From: CAZIWX01 sp964543125
GTDB taxonomy: Bacteria; Fidelibacterota; UBA8477
Assembly: GCA_964543125.1 (NCBI GenBank)
Contig: CAZIWX010000016.1
Location: 1 to 33,291, forward strand
Direction of reading: 5' to 3'
Length of the DNA stretch: 33,291 nt
Part shown: positions 1 to 8,428 of the stretch, piece by piece
Position numbering within the stretch: the first letter of the stretch is position 1
How the letters are laid out: each line of letters begins with the position of its first letter
Translations under genes and position numbers: made by a program
The notes under the pieces: generated by a model
Told to the model about the DNA's origin: nothing
The model's input: only the letters and a program-made list of their open reading frames with translations
Databases searched by the model: none

Positions 1-577
1 CCTGGCGCAAAAAGGTATTGCCGCGGATGAAATTACCGATGTGATTTGCACGCATCTCCATTTTGATCATGCAGGTGGAAATACACGGTTGGCAGGCGGA
101 GAACCGGTCCCAACTTTTCCCAATGCCACCTATTGGGTGCAACAAACCAACTGGGCGTTGGCGAATTCGCCCACCGAGAAGGATCAGGCCAGTTATTTGT
201 CTGAAAACTGGCAGGTTTTAGCGGAGAATGGCCTGCTGAAAATCTTGAAAGACGAGCGGGAATTTCTGGCTGGAATCCGGTTTGAGATCGTGAATGGTCA
301 TACCACGGGTCAGCAGTTACCGGTTATTTCCGATGGAACAACAACCTTGATATACGGTGGAGATTTATTTCCAATGAAACCGCATATCCCGGTGCCGTGG
401 GTCATGGCTTATGATATTGAACCCCTGATCAGTATCGCCGAGAAGAAACGCGTATTGCCGAAAATAGTGGCTGGGGACTGGATTCTTTTTTTCGAGCACG
501 ATCCGGATACGGCGGCGTGCCGGGTAGTGAAAACGAAGAAAGGCTATTGTGGTGGGGATAGGGTTGAATTGGAGTGA
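1..577 (+). CDS. MBL-fold metallo-hydrolase, C-terminal part (5' end outside window)
   Basis: The reading frame is open from base 2, so the true start lies upstream; about 191 residues are visible. The metal-binding motif HLHFDH (HxHxDH) appears about 18 residues in, followed by the later ligands expected of the metallo-beta-lactamase fold: the His of GHTTGQQ, the Asp of GGDLFP and the His of FFEHDP near the C-terminus. The family binds two metal ions and hydrolyses varied substrates (lactones, thioesters, cyclic nucleotides, phosphonates); the substrate cannot be told from this fragment. The spacing of motifs resembles the stand-alone lactonase/quinoprotein-relay-like hydrolases of about 280-300 residues, which is a family-level comparison only. 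The stop is at 575-577. The last 67 codons and the following 28 bases recur downstream at 772-1001. Confidence 0.85.
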   Translation, partial: LAQKGIAADEITDVICTHLHFDHAGGNTRLAGGEPVPTFPNATYWVQQTNWALANSPTEKDQASYLSENWQVLAENGLLKILKDEREFLAGIRFEIVNGHTTGQQLPVISDGTTTLIYGGDLFPMKPHIPVPWVMAYDIEPLISIAEKKRVLPKIVAGDWILFFEHDPDTAACRVVKTKKGYCGGDRVELE

Positions 578-605
578 ATCAACATTTCAACGAAGAGCAC
601 GAAAT

Positions 606-705
606 NNNNNNNNNNNNNNNNNNNNNNNNNNNNNNNNNNNNNNNNNNNNNNNNNNNNNNNNNNNNNNNNNNNNNNNNNNNNNNNNNNNNNNNNNNNNNNN
701 NNNNN
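606..705. other. Assembly gap (100 N)
   Basis: There are exactly 100 unresolved bases, the usual placeholder for a gap of unknown size. The flanks match the left and right parts of the element seen complete at 1002-1200, so the missing sequence is probably the middle of another copy, about 133 bases if the copies are equal in length. A repeat of this kind is a typical cause of a contig break. Confidence 0.97.
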
Positions 706-771
706 GGAGACATTCCGGGGGATACAAAATGGTGAATTTTGCTTCAAGTCATTAATTATAGTACCCTCCAA
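706..771. repeat. Right end of hairpin-bearing repeat element, copy 1
   Basis: These 66 bases are the same as 1135-1200 apart from one base (atagta versus ataata near the end). Both copies stop at the same edge, taccctccaa, after which unrelated sequence follows: here an internal piece of the MBL gene, at 1201 the queG coding region. The left part of this copy is lost in the gap. Confidence 0.85.
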
Positions 772-973
772 GAAACCGCATATCCCGGTGCCCTGGGTCA
801 TGGCTTATGATATTGAACACCTGGTTAGTATTGCCGAGAAGAAACGCATTTTACCCCGTATGGCGGATGAGAACTGGATTCTCTTTTTTGAACATGATCC
901 GGATACGGCGGCATGCAGGGTAGTGAAAACGGAGAAAGGCTATTGCGGTGGGGATAGGGTTGAATTGGAGTGA
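772..973 (+). pseudogene. Diverged duplicate of the MBL hydrolase 3' end
   Basis: This stretch aligns without indels to 376-577, the end of the upstream MBL gene, with about 25 mismatches in 202 bases by eye. Nearly all lie in the first 170 bases; the final 25 coding bases and the next 28 noncoding bases are identical. It encodes the last 67 residues including the FFEHDP metal-ligand motif but lacks the HxHxDH site, so it cannot be a working hydrolase. It begins exactly at the right edge of the repeat element, with no upstream coding sequence. An ATG-like start inside it (788) has no ribosome binding site worth noting. It could be the relic of a tandem paralogue or a scaffolding artefact joining strain variants. 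Confidence 0.8.
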
Positions 974-1014
974 ATCAACATTTCAACGAAGAGCACGAAA
1001 TAACAAATGAGCTG

Positions 1015-1058
1015 AACACTTTGTGTCTTGCTGAGCTTGTCGAAGTACACAAAGTGTT
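1015..1058. repeat. Perfect 12-bp inverted repeat (hairpin) in the element
   Basis: The arm aacactttgtgt (1015-1026) is the exact reverse complement of acacaaagtgtt (1047-1058), with a 20-base loop that contains gagcttgtcgaag. It could fold as a strong stem in DNA or RNA. There is no U-tract after it, so a terminator role is not evident. Confidence 0.85.
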
Positions 1059-1078
1059 TCTTATTTAACTATGATAAT

Positions 1079-1148
1079 CCCGGAATGCCCTTCGACCCTG
1101 CTACGCTGCGCTTCACCCGGGCAGGCAGGCACAGGGAGACATTCCGGG
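1079..1148. repeat. Second inverted repeat in the element
   Basis: The arm cccggaatg (1079-1087) pairs with cattccggg (1140-1148) around a 52-base GC-rich interior containing cccttcgaccc and gggcaggcaggc. The right arm is also present in the partial copy at 706-771. Confidence 0.75.
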
Positions 1149-1167
1149 GGATACAAAATGGTGAATT

Positions 1168-2130
1168 TTGCTTCAAGTCATTAATTATAATACCCTCCAA
1201 CCTCTTGGCTACACACTCGGTCTCCAGAAAATCGGTGTTGCACGCGCCGGAAGGGTTCCCTCGGCGGTTAAACTGGACGAATGGCTGAATCGTGGTTATC
1301 ATGGTGAAATGGCTTACCTGGAACGGAATTTGGCTAAACGTAAAGATCCGCGTGAACTGCTGCCCGGCGCCGAATCCGTCATCTCCGTTTTTTTGAATTA
1401 TTACCAACCGAGTTCACCGGAAACCGCTGGCATCGAAGCTCATATTTCCCGCTATGCCCGGGGGCAGGATTACCACCTTATTCTGAAAAATAAGCTGCAC
1501 GAATTGGCTGAGCGGCTGCATGCGCCATTGGGGATACCGGACGGGCCACGAGGCCGTAACCGGGTTTACCGGGTTTTTACGGATTCAGCACCGGTGATGG
1601 ACAAAGCCTGGGCGGTGCTGGCGGGTATCGGCTGGCCGGGGAAACATACCAATGTAATCACGCGTGATTACGGGAGTTGGGGCTTTTTGGGCGAAATCGT
1701 CACAACGGCTGAGTTTGATCATTACGACGCACCGGGCGCTGATCATTGCGGTACATGTACGGCGTGTATCGATGCTTGTCCCACCGGCGCCATCACCGAG
1801 CCTTATGTGGTCAATGGCAGCTGGTGCATTTCCTACGGCACAATAGAATTGAAGGCTGATCAGGAAGTGCCGGCGGTGATTCGGCAAAATCTACAGGGTT
1901 GGGTGTTTGGTTGCGACATCTGTCAGGCGGTGTGTCCCTGGAATTCATTCCAACAACCCACGACGGAACGCGCGTTCGCACCCCTACCGGTTTTACGAAA
2001 TTCCAACCCGGAGCAACTGGCCGGATTAAGTGAAGCCGAGTTCGAATCCGCCTTCAAATCCAGCCCAATTAAGCGGCCGGGGTATACGGGATTCAGGCGT
2101 AATTTGAAGAATGTTAGAACGGCGAGCTAG
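1168..2130 (+). CDS. queG: Epoxyqueuosine reductase QueG (start uncertain)
   Basis: QueG is a cytoplasmic cobalamin- and iron-sulfur-dependent enzyme that reduces epoxyqueuosine to queuosine in tRNA. The 320 residues carry the family core: RYARGQDYH near residue 90, the central substrate/cobalamin region, and two [4Fe-4S] clusters made of C194-x2-C197-x2-C200-x3-C204 (CGTCTACIDACP) and C249-x2-C252-x3-C256 (CDICQAVCPW). The C-terminal KSSPIKRPGYTGFRRNL stretch is also typical. The family is usually somewhat longer (E. coli about 380). The N-terminus is odd: the first in-frame start is TTG at 1168 with a stop just upstream at 1162, and the first 11 codons lie inside the repeat element, so the native start was probably replaced. 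The catalytic core is intact; expression is uncertain. Confidence 0.88.
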   Translation: MLQVINYNTLQPLGYTLGLQKIGVARAGRVPSAVKLDEWLNRGYHGEMAYLERNLAKRKDPRELLPGAESVISVFLNYYQPSSPETAGIEAHISRYARGQDYHLILKNKLHELAERLHAPLGIPDGPRGRNRVYRVFTDSAPVMDKAWAVLAGIGWPGKHTNVITRDYGSWGFLGEIVTTAEFDHYDAPGADHCGTCTACIDACPTGAITEPYVVNGSWCISYGTIELKADQEVPAVIRQNLQGWVFGCDICQAVCPWNSFQQPTTERAFAPLPVLRNSNPEQLAGLSEAEFESAFKSSPIKRPGYTGFRRNLKNVRTAS

Positions 2131-2211
2131 TCGTTTACCCAAGATCCTGGAGAGACTTTACTTTCTGATGCCCGATCCAAATTGTTAGATGAAACGTAAC
2201 TTTCTCAGGTA

Positions 2212-2404
2212 TCAATTCGATTCACCCAGCATCCATTCATAAGCGGTCTGTACGAGCACATCAGCGGGAGCGTCGGCCGGCAATCCGTCACGATCCGAAC
2301 AAGTGCCGCGGTGTGGATGGCGGAAATGGCGCGGTTAAGGAATCAGCCAGTTTTTCACTTAGAATTGGTTTGAATTTGTTAGATGGCGGATTAGCGTCGG
2401 CCAT
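2212..2404 (-). pseudogene. Decayed coding sequence with broken frame, family unclear
   Basis: On the minus strand an ATG at 2404, preceded by aaggag at a good distance, opens a 38-codon frame beginning MADANPPSNKFKP and closing at 2288. A second frame, offset by one register, then reads DGLPADAPADVLVQTAYEWM and stops at 2212. Both halves have protein-like composition, which suggests a gene that lost its middle or took a frameshift. The closing YEWMLG piece is reminiscent of the C-terminal end of AAA_14/DUF4143-type ATPases, but that is a weak guess from a few residues. Confidence 0.4.
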
Positions 2405-2406
2405 GG

Positions 2407-2439
2407 CAATATTTCTCCTTATGAAAAGGAGAAATATTG
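2407..2439. repeat. Perfect 14-bp AT-rich hairpin
   Basis: The arm caatatttctcctt (2407-2420) pairs exactly with aaggagaaatattg (2426-2439) around a 5-base loop, followed on the plus strand by tttttat. It could act as a terminator for plus-strand transcripts. On the minus strand the same stem contains the aaggag ribosome binding site of the decayed gene beginning at 2404. Confidence 0.7.
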
Positions 2440-2641
2440 TTTTTATTCGTGAAACTTAAATTTCTAAAACGGATTGAATTGAAATTTGTAAGGTGAATAA
2501 ATACCCGCCGCGCAGCTTATAGAGATAAATACTCCGCTGCTGGCGCGAGGTAGTTTATTGAGGAGAAATATCTATAAAATACTCCTTGTAATAAGGAGAA
2601 TTTAGCAGCAAAAATATCCGGGCCTTTCAGTGAAAGACAGG

Positions 2642-4189
2642 TTATCGTCCCAGCATCAGTTTCTTTATTCCCAACCATTTCACCTTCCAATTCCCGCCCC
2701 AGAACATCGCCGCACCAACCAAGCGCTGGTAGACAGCTTCCCGCATGGGCAGCCACCAGGGCATGGTACTTACCGGTGTAAAATCCGAGACAATCAGGCG
2801 GGGTTGGGTCATTTCTTCCAACCCCATCTCACCATGCGTACGGCCGATCCCGCTGTTTTTCCATCCCCCCCAGGGCAAATTGGCGATGCCATGGGTCATG
2901 AGATGATCGTTAAGGGTGATGGTTCCCGCCTCCAGTTGGCCAGCAATTTCAAACCCCCGTTTGCGGCTGCGAGTCCAAACGGAAGCAGTGAGTCCTAAAT
3001 CAGAATCATTAGCCAGCCGAATTGCTTCCTCCAGCGTGTCAAACGGCATGATGCCCACTATGGGGCCGAAAGACTCTTCCCGCATGATACGCATGGCGTG
3101 GTTCACGTTAACAAATGCCTGTGCCGGAAGAAAACGGCCGCCGGCGTCTGGGAGTTCAGTTTGGCAAAGCACCTGAGCCCCATGCTCCAACGCGTCAGCC
3201 ACATGTTCTTTCACGGTTTGCACCTGGGCCGCGGTGGTCATGGCGCCAAGGTCACTATCGGTCTCCAACCCCGGTCCGACTCTGAGTTTGGGGAGCTGCT
3301 TTTTAAGAAGCGCAAGAAACTGATCATACACGGGGCGCTCGACATAGATTCGTTCCACACCCCCGCAGGACTGGCCGGAATTTTGAAAAGCGGCCCAGAT
3401 AGCGCCTCTGACGGCTCGTTTCAGATTGGCATCGGCGCAGACGAGCATAGGGTCATTGCCGCCCAGTTCCAGGGAAACCGGTGTCAAGGTTGCGGCGGCC
3501 TTGCCCATGAGGTATTTCCCCACCGGGACGCTGCCGGTGAAGAAAAGTTTATTTACGCCGCTCTCAAAGAAGGCGTCGCCCACCAAACGCCCGGGTAAAT
3601 TAACCTGGATGAACAGATTGTCTGGAAATTCCCCGGCGGCAATAACTTCATTGATGAGTTGACCCACCTGAAGGGTCTCGGTCGCCATTTTGAAGATCAC
3701 GCCGTTGCCGGCCATGAGGGCCATGAGGATTTCGGTAAAGGGGATTTGCAGCGGATAGTTCCAGGGAGAAATAATTCCCACTACACCGTGCGGCACATGC
3801 TGAATCCGGTGACGTTTATAGAGCCCGAACGGACCCGCGCCACGAATGTGTTTAGCGCTTAAAGCTTTAGCACTGTGTTTGATATAATAATCGATTCCCA
3901 AAATGGCCGGGAAGACCTCGGTAGCAAAGGCGTCTTTGTAAGTTTTGCCGTTGTCAGCGGCAATGCGCTTGGCGAATTCGTCCGCATGGGCCGCGAGAAA
4001 GTGCTGCATTTTACGCAGATGGCGGGCCCGCTGGTGCATCGGCGTCGAAGCCCAGGGCGGTTGGGCCCGGCGGATGCGCCGGATAGCGGCCGGCACATCT
4101 TCAACACGATTAAGCCGAACATCGCCAAGGTGCTCGCCAGTGGCGGGATTGAGACTCGCGGTGAATTTATTTGCGGTTTCGGTATTCAT
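2642..4189 (-). CDS. NAD(P)-dependent aldehyde dehydrogenase
   Basis: This is a cytoplasmic enzyme that oxidises an aldehyde to its carboxylate. About 515 residues show the full ALDH fold: PWNYP (N144), the cofactor loop FTGSVPVGK near 218-226, the general base in LELGG (E241) and the nucleophile in GQSCGG (C275). The Glu-Cys spacing of 34 is standard. The usual KPSE cofactor motif is KMATE here (K167). A tail of about 45 residues beyond the catalytic domain is rich in Trp and basic residues and may be amphipathic. The motifs resemble the succinate-semialdehyde dehydrogenase/ALDH3-like branch, but the substrate is not known. I chose the ATG at 4189 rather than 4204, because ggatgga precedes it at a suitable distance. 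The gene stands alone. Confidence 0.92.
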   Translation of the reverse strand: MNTETANKFTASLNPATGEHLGDVRLNRVEDVPAAIRRIRRAQPPWASTPMHQRARHLRKMQHFLAAHADEFAKRIAADNGKTYKDAFATEVFPAILGIDYYIKHSAKALSAKHIRGAGPFGLYKRHRIQHVPHGVVGIISPWNYPLQIPFTEILMALMAGNGVIFKMATETLQVGQLINEVIAAGEFPDNLFIQVNLPGRLVGDAFFESGVNKLFFTGSVPVGKYLMGKAAATLTPVSLELGGNDPMLVCADANLKRAVRGAIWAAFQNSGQSCGGVERIYVERPVYDQFLALLKKQLPKLRVGPGLETDSDLGAMTTAAQVQTVKEHVADALEHGAQVLCQTELPDAGGRFLPAQAFVNVNHAMRIMREESFGPIVGIMPFDTLEEAIRLANDSDLGLTASVWTRSRKRGFEIAGQLEAGTITLNDHLMTHGIANLPWGGWKNSGIGRTHGEMGLEEMTQPRLIVSDFTPVSTMPWWLPMREAVYQRLVGAAMFWGGNWKVKWLGIKKLMLGR

Positions 4190-4270
4190 AATAATTCCAT
4201 CCAATTGATTGAGACGAAACTTAGCCTATTCCACTAATCTGCTCAATACTTGCTTTTACCTATTTGGATT

Positions 4271-4300
4271 AAAAAAAGGGACGGTCAAGCCGCCCCTTTT
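4271..4300 (-). terminator. Rho-independent terminator downstream of the secreted protein gene
   Basis: On the minus strand aaaaggggcgg pairs with ccgtcccttttt (one G-U pair) around a short loop and is followed by a run of seven T. It lies 24 bases past the stop of the gene ending at 4324, between it and the aldehyde dehydrogenase start, so the two same-strand genes are separate transcription units. Confidence 0.8.
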
Positions 4301-4323
4301 CAGATTCTAGCCATGACGCATGA

Positions 4324-7300
4324 TCAACGCATCAGAACCATTTTATGTGTGGCTGTATAGTTACCAGCATTGATCCGGTACAGATAGGTCCCGCTACTGA
4401 CCAAATTACCGTGTGCGTCCTTACCATCCCAGGTGAGAGTGAGGTAACCCGCACTAAAATGTCCGCTCGCCAGGGAAATTACCGCCTGACCGCGGATATT
4501 GTAAATGGTCAGCGTTACATCACCGGCTTCCGGTAATCCAAAGCGGATCTGTGTACTGGGATTAAACGGGTTCGGATAGTTCTGACTCAGGCTATACTCG
4601 GTGGGGACCACAGCTTCGTTTTCGACACTGACAACCAGGGAGCTAACCGTGTTGGAGGCATTACTCTGATTGCCATTGGCATCCACCGCCTTCACCATGT
4701 AGTAGTAGGTGTGTCCGAGTTCGACATTTTCATCCGTGTAGGTTGTTTCAGTCTGCAACATCGGCGGAACGCCGTTGAAATCGCTGGTTTCCGCGCGATA
4801 GACTTCAAAGTACTGGAAGTCGTCGTCCAGACTGGCATCCCACTGGACCGTAACGCCCTGAGGGGTGCTGTTGGTAACGGTTAGATCCTGTGGTACGCCG
4901 GGTATGATGTTGTCAATGGAATAGCCGGCCCTGGGTGCGCTGTCGAAGAACTGCCACTGGTCGGCATGGCCGGTAATCACAAAGGTGGACCAGAAATTCC
5001 CGGTTGGCCCGGTGTAGGCGTTGGAATCCACCAGAGTGGGTTCAACCAGGTTGTAGGCTTCCTGATCATGGAAAGCAACGTAGTTGAGATAATCCCAAAT
5101 TTCACCACCCGGTGTTTGGGTCATGCGCCAGACACTATAACCCTGATACGGACCCCAATCGGTGCCGCCGGAGGTGAACCGCATCCGGGCCCAGCGGCCC
5201 TGATCGTTGGGTTGATCCCGTACGAACATGATTTCCGGTGGGTTGGCCCAACTATGATAGCCAAGATTGAAGTCTACCTGAACATCGTTGTCATTGACCG
5301 GGATGTCAAACTGGGTTTGCGCATTGTAATCATCCCGTCCGGCCGTGACATCGTAGCTGCCGTTGACAACACCGGCGTAATAATTACCGTCTTCGCCGGT
5401 GTTGGCGAAGAACTGAATAGTGCTGTCAACCGTGCTCTGGATGAAAACCCAGGCATTACGGATCGGGTCGTTAGTCTCGGCGTCCCGGACCGTTCCGAAG
5501 ATTGAGCCGTCGAAGCCCTGCAGCGCCACATCAACCTGAACCGTATCATCCATGACCGTAACATTCGTGTTCCGATAGGGTTGATAATCCGGATGATTGA
5601 CGATGAGCCAGTAAGCGCCATTTTGGACATCCAGCCAGTAATCACCGCTACTGTCGGTCCAGGTTTGGTAACCAACTGGTGTTTCGGGCATTTCGGGAAT
5701 AAACAGGAGCACTTCGGCATCGGGGACCGGGGCGTTGTTTTCGGCATCGTAGACATGTCCCCAAACCGCACCATTTACCTGCATATGTTGTAGATAAAGG
5801 TCCAGATTCGTGGGGCCGTCTACCCAGATCGTGTCGACAAAGGCAGGATTATAACCGTCGTGAAAGGCCTCTACACCGAATAGTCCCTGGGGTAGATCCA
5901 TGTTGTAATAACCAACATTGTCCGATTGACCATAGAAATCGAACTGATCGTTATAGACATGGATATTCGTATAGGGTAGCGGCAGAGAAGTTCCCGAAGT
6001 ATCGGCGGCATAGGTATAGCCACTGAGGGACCCGCCGATTTGGTATGGTGTGAGGTAGAAATCGTAGGTGATGGTCTGATTATCTACAGTAATCTGATCC
6101 CCGACCCTCTGAAAACCGGGAGCTTCCGCACTAATGTTGAATACACCATTGGGCGTATCAAAGTAGTAAAACCCACTATCATCCGTGAAGGTGTGATCAC
6201 CCCACCTATCATTTCCTTCATTTCCGATCCACACATCCGCATTTGGAACCGGTGTGTTGTCGGCGGCATTGTAAACATGTCCTTCCACCACGCTGTTGAA
6301 TTCAAGTGGTTGCAGGTAGAAATCGTGGGGAATCAGGGCTCCCGCAATGTGTGCGGAATCCGGAGGAGTAGGATAATAATTCTGTCCGCCGGCCCAGATC
6401 ATGTAATCCCCGTCCGGCAGATAGAGTCGATACATGCCATTATCCCAATTCGGGAAGGCATTATACTGTTGGCCGGTGACCATATCGATTGCCGTCATGC
6501 CCACCTGGTCAATCAAGACTTCATTGGTATTGGCGTCGTAGATGTTCCCCTCCAAACCACCGGTAACCGTTTCATACTCAAGCATCTGGCCGGTTGCACC
6601 GGGCATGACATTATTCATTTCGGACAGCCGTACGAGACCCTCAATAGGTACGTCAGCCTTGGCATCGAGATAATAGCCATCAGCGACCGGACTATAAACC
6701 GGGATGCTGAAATTACCCGTTGAATCGGCGAAAGTAACACCGGCCCCTACCTGATCATTCCAAGCGAAAACCATGACTCCCGGCCACGGTGCATTATTTA
6801 ACACCACCTGTCCGGAGATTGTATCATTAGGCCGATAAAGGATGATATCGTGGGTGGCGCCACCTTCATCCGCAAAGACTTCCCGTTCAGCGGGAAGGAG
6901 GTAACGCTCAAAAGCTGATTCACCGTCAACACCCACCCAGTAATGACCCGGATCAACACCTATTTCATAGTAACCGGTGGAGTCCGTATAGACCAGCAGG
7001 TCAACCCTATCCGAACTGGCATAAATTCCCACGTCGACTGCCGGATTACCAGCGTCATCGGTAACCAGGCCGGAGATGAACGAAACCGGCTGGTGATAGG
7101 TGAAATCAGCGATTGTGTTTGGGCCGAAAACCATGAGTTGCTGAAACTGTGGCTCAGGCAGGAGACCGTCCGTCACCATCAAATGGTCAAAAGAGCCCAC
7201 GATGTACATCCCGGTATCCGGAACAAACAGAGAATAATTGCCGGCAGTGTCAGTAATGGCAATGGCATTTGGTCCGTTATAGTCGGGCTGCGCTGAATCA

Positions 7301-8076
7301 ACCCAAACAATAATACCTTCCAGAGTATTTCCGGTGCTTTGTTCCGTTACCGTTCCGGTGATTTCGAAGGAAGTTTCATTTTGATAAAAAGTCACCGCTA
7401 CCGACGCGAATTGGTCACCACTCTGGGCCAGGAAGATCCAGTCATCGGCAATGCGGTTCAACTGGTCGGCCATTTCGTCTGAATAGGTGAATCCATACAC
7501 GCTGTCAGCCGGATTTTCATCGCGGAAATCATTATCCGAGGCTTGCCAGCTTTGGACCGCAATGTCTCCATCCGAGGGAAACCCATTATGATCACGGTCC
7601 CACATGGCGGTAATGCTTAGGTCGACCGAATCTGACAGGGTAATCTCGAAATACGGATTTGAGCCGATTTCCAAAGTATCCGCAGGGAGTCCGTTAACAG
7701 TCATCAGGATTGTCCGCGATTCAGTTACTGCATTTGATCCGTTCTCAGCACTGAAAGCAGGTCCATTAGGATGAAGCCGCAAGCGGGGCTTGAATTGATC
7801 CTGAATCCGGTTGTTGTTTCCCGCTTTAGAGAATTCGTTCAGCCTAACCCGATCCATGAGCTTGAGAACTTTGGGCTCAGCCGGCTGACGAGTCGCTGTC
7901 ATTCGCAAATTTTGTAATTGGGTTTGGGCATTCCGAGCCTGCCGCATTGTTATGAGTTGCTGTACGCCGCCCGTTATGGACTGTCCATTTGATCCATAAA
8001 CCAGATGGGAAGTTGAAAAGATCAACAAACCACAGGCTACCGCCAGGAAACTCCGTAAGCCGCGCTGCTTAAACAT
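4324..8076 (-). CDS. Secreted multi-domain protein with eight carboxypeptidase-regulatory-like repeats, FN3 and type IX sorting domain
   Basis: This 1250-residue exported protein has a signal peptide at its N-terminus (basic FKQRGLR, then a hydrophobic stretch ending near LVYGS). After a region of about 225 residues come about eight domains of 70-95 residues with the pattern (I/V/L)xGxVxDxxxxxPVxxAxV...TDxxGxYxxxxxxGxYxVxxxxxGY, typical of CarboxypepD_reg-like beta sandwiches. A fibronectin type III domain follows (about 1085-1155), and the last 85 residues form a Por/type IX sorting domain (LSQNYPNPFNPSTQIRF ... SSGTYLYRI). It is expected on the cell surface or released after passing the outer membrane. 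No catalytic domain is visible; adhesion or a scaffold role is inference. The start at 8076 has a strong taaggaggc site 8 bases upstream, better than the more upstream alternative at 8112. Confidence 0.9.
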   Translation of the reverse strand: MFKQRGLRSFLAVACGLLIFSTSHLVYGSNGQSITGGVQQLITMRQARNAQTQLQNLRMTATRQPAEPKVLKLMDRVRLNEFSKAGNNNRIQDQFKPRLRLHPNGPAFSAENGSNAVTESRTILMTVNGLPADTLEIGSNPYFEITLSDSVDLSITAMWDRDHNGFPSDGDIAVQSWQASDNDFRDENPADSVYGFTYSDEMADQLNRIADDWIFLAQSGDQFASVAVTFYQNETSFEITGTVTEQSTGNTLEGIIVWVDSAQPDYNGPNAIAITDTAGNYSLFVPDTGMYIVGSFDHLMVTDGLLPEPQFQQLMVFGPNTIADFTYHQPVSFISGLVTDDAGNPAVDVGIYASSDRVDLLVYTDSTGYYEIGVDPGHYWVGVDGESAFERYLLPAEREVFADEGGATHDIILYRPNDTISGQVVLNNAPWPGVMVFAWNDQVGAGVTFADSTGNFSIPVYSPVADGYYLDAKADVPIEGLVRLSEMNNVMPGATGQMLEYETVTGGLEGNIYDANTNEVLIDQVGMTAIDMVTGQQYNAFPNWDNGMYRLYLPDGDYMIWAGGQNYYPTPPDSAHIAGALIPHDFYLQPLEFNSVVEGHVYNAADNTPVPNADVWIGNEGNDRWGDHTFTDDSGFYYFDTPNGVFNISAEAPGFQRVGDQITVDNQTITYDFYLTPYQIGGSLSGYTYAADTSGTSLPLPYTNIHVYNDQFDFYGQSDNVGYYNMDLPQGLFGVEAFHDGYNPAFVDTIWVDGPTNLDLYLQHMQVNGAVWGHVYDAENNAPVPDAEVLLFIPEMPETPVGYQTWTDSSGDYWLDVQNGAYWLIVNHPDYQPYRNTNVTVMDDTVQVDVALQGFDGSIFGTVRDAETNDPIRNAWVFIQSTVDSTIQFFANTGEDGNYYAGVVNGSYDVTAGRDDYNAQTQFDIPVNDNDVQVDFNLGYHSWANPPEIMFVRDQPNDQGRWARMRFTSGGTDWGPYQGYSVWRMTQTPGGEIWDYLNYVAFHDQEAYNLVEPTLVDSNAYTGPTGNFWSTFVITGHADQWQFFDSAPRAGYSIDNIIPGVPQDLTVTNSTPQGVTVQWDASLDDDFQYFEVYRAETSDFNGVPPMLQTETTYTDENVELGHTYYYMVKAVDANGNQSNASNTVSSLVVSVENEAVVPTEYSLSQNYPNPFNPSTQIRFGLPEAGDVTLTIYNIRGQAVISLASGHFSAGYLTLTWDGKDAHGNLVSSGTYLYRINAGNYTATHKMVLMR

Positions 8077-8428
8077 GATGTGCCTCCTTAAAATATTTAA
8101 CGAAATATCCATCTAGTAACCGGCCCCAAGCTGTGACGTGCGACACGACCTGTGCGCTACATCGCAACTGACAAGGTGTTAAAAATATTAGGCATAAGAT
8201 GGGATCCCGCATTCCGGGTCAAAATTAGCTGAAATTTAAATGAGTTTCAATAACTATCGCTTCAACTGCCGCTACGGGCAAACCAGCGGGATATTACGCG
8301 GCACGCTGAAGGAAGTTATAAAATGGAGTGTGTCCCTAACGGAAAATTCCTTAAACTTCCCACCGTAGATGATAATTGCAAATTCATTTTTCTGTCTGCT
8401 AGATCCATCCCCCGAGGAGGTGTGAACC
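8077..8428. other. Divergent intergenic region, no gene seen
   Basis: This 352-base stretch separates two divergently transcribed genes and must hold both promoters. I could not pick out convincing promoter boxes. The right edge carries the strong gaggaggtg ribosome binding site of the Lon-like gene. Confidence 0.5.

Larger units (their letters stand above)
1002..1200. repeat. Hairpin-bearing repeat element, copy 2 (complete)
   Basis: This noncoding element follows the MBL duplicate and runs into the queG start. It contains two inverted repeats (listed separately), the string gagcttgtcgaag, a stretch rich in ggcagg, and the conserved right end shared with 706-771. Any open frames inside it on either strand are best read as spurious. 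It has the character of a small dispersed palindromic or MITE-like element; no transposase is nearby. Its left limit is not certain, because the bases 974-1001 before it are also shared with 578-605. Confidence 0.7.
2131..2641. other. Intergenic region with gene debris and AT-rich palindromes
   Basis: This 511-base stretch has no intact gene. It holds a decayed minus-strand gene (2212-2404), a 14-bp hairpin (2407-2439) and a short palindrome ctcctt/aaggag at 2582-2598. The motif aggagaaatat or a near match occurs three times (2427, 2561, 2594). No clear terminator for queG was found. Confidence 0.6.

Noticed and set aside
1028..1407. Open frames on both strands across the repeat element
   Set aside because: They run through two strong palindromes and into queG in another frame, have no ribosome binding site, and arise from repeat sequence.
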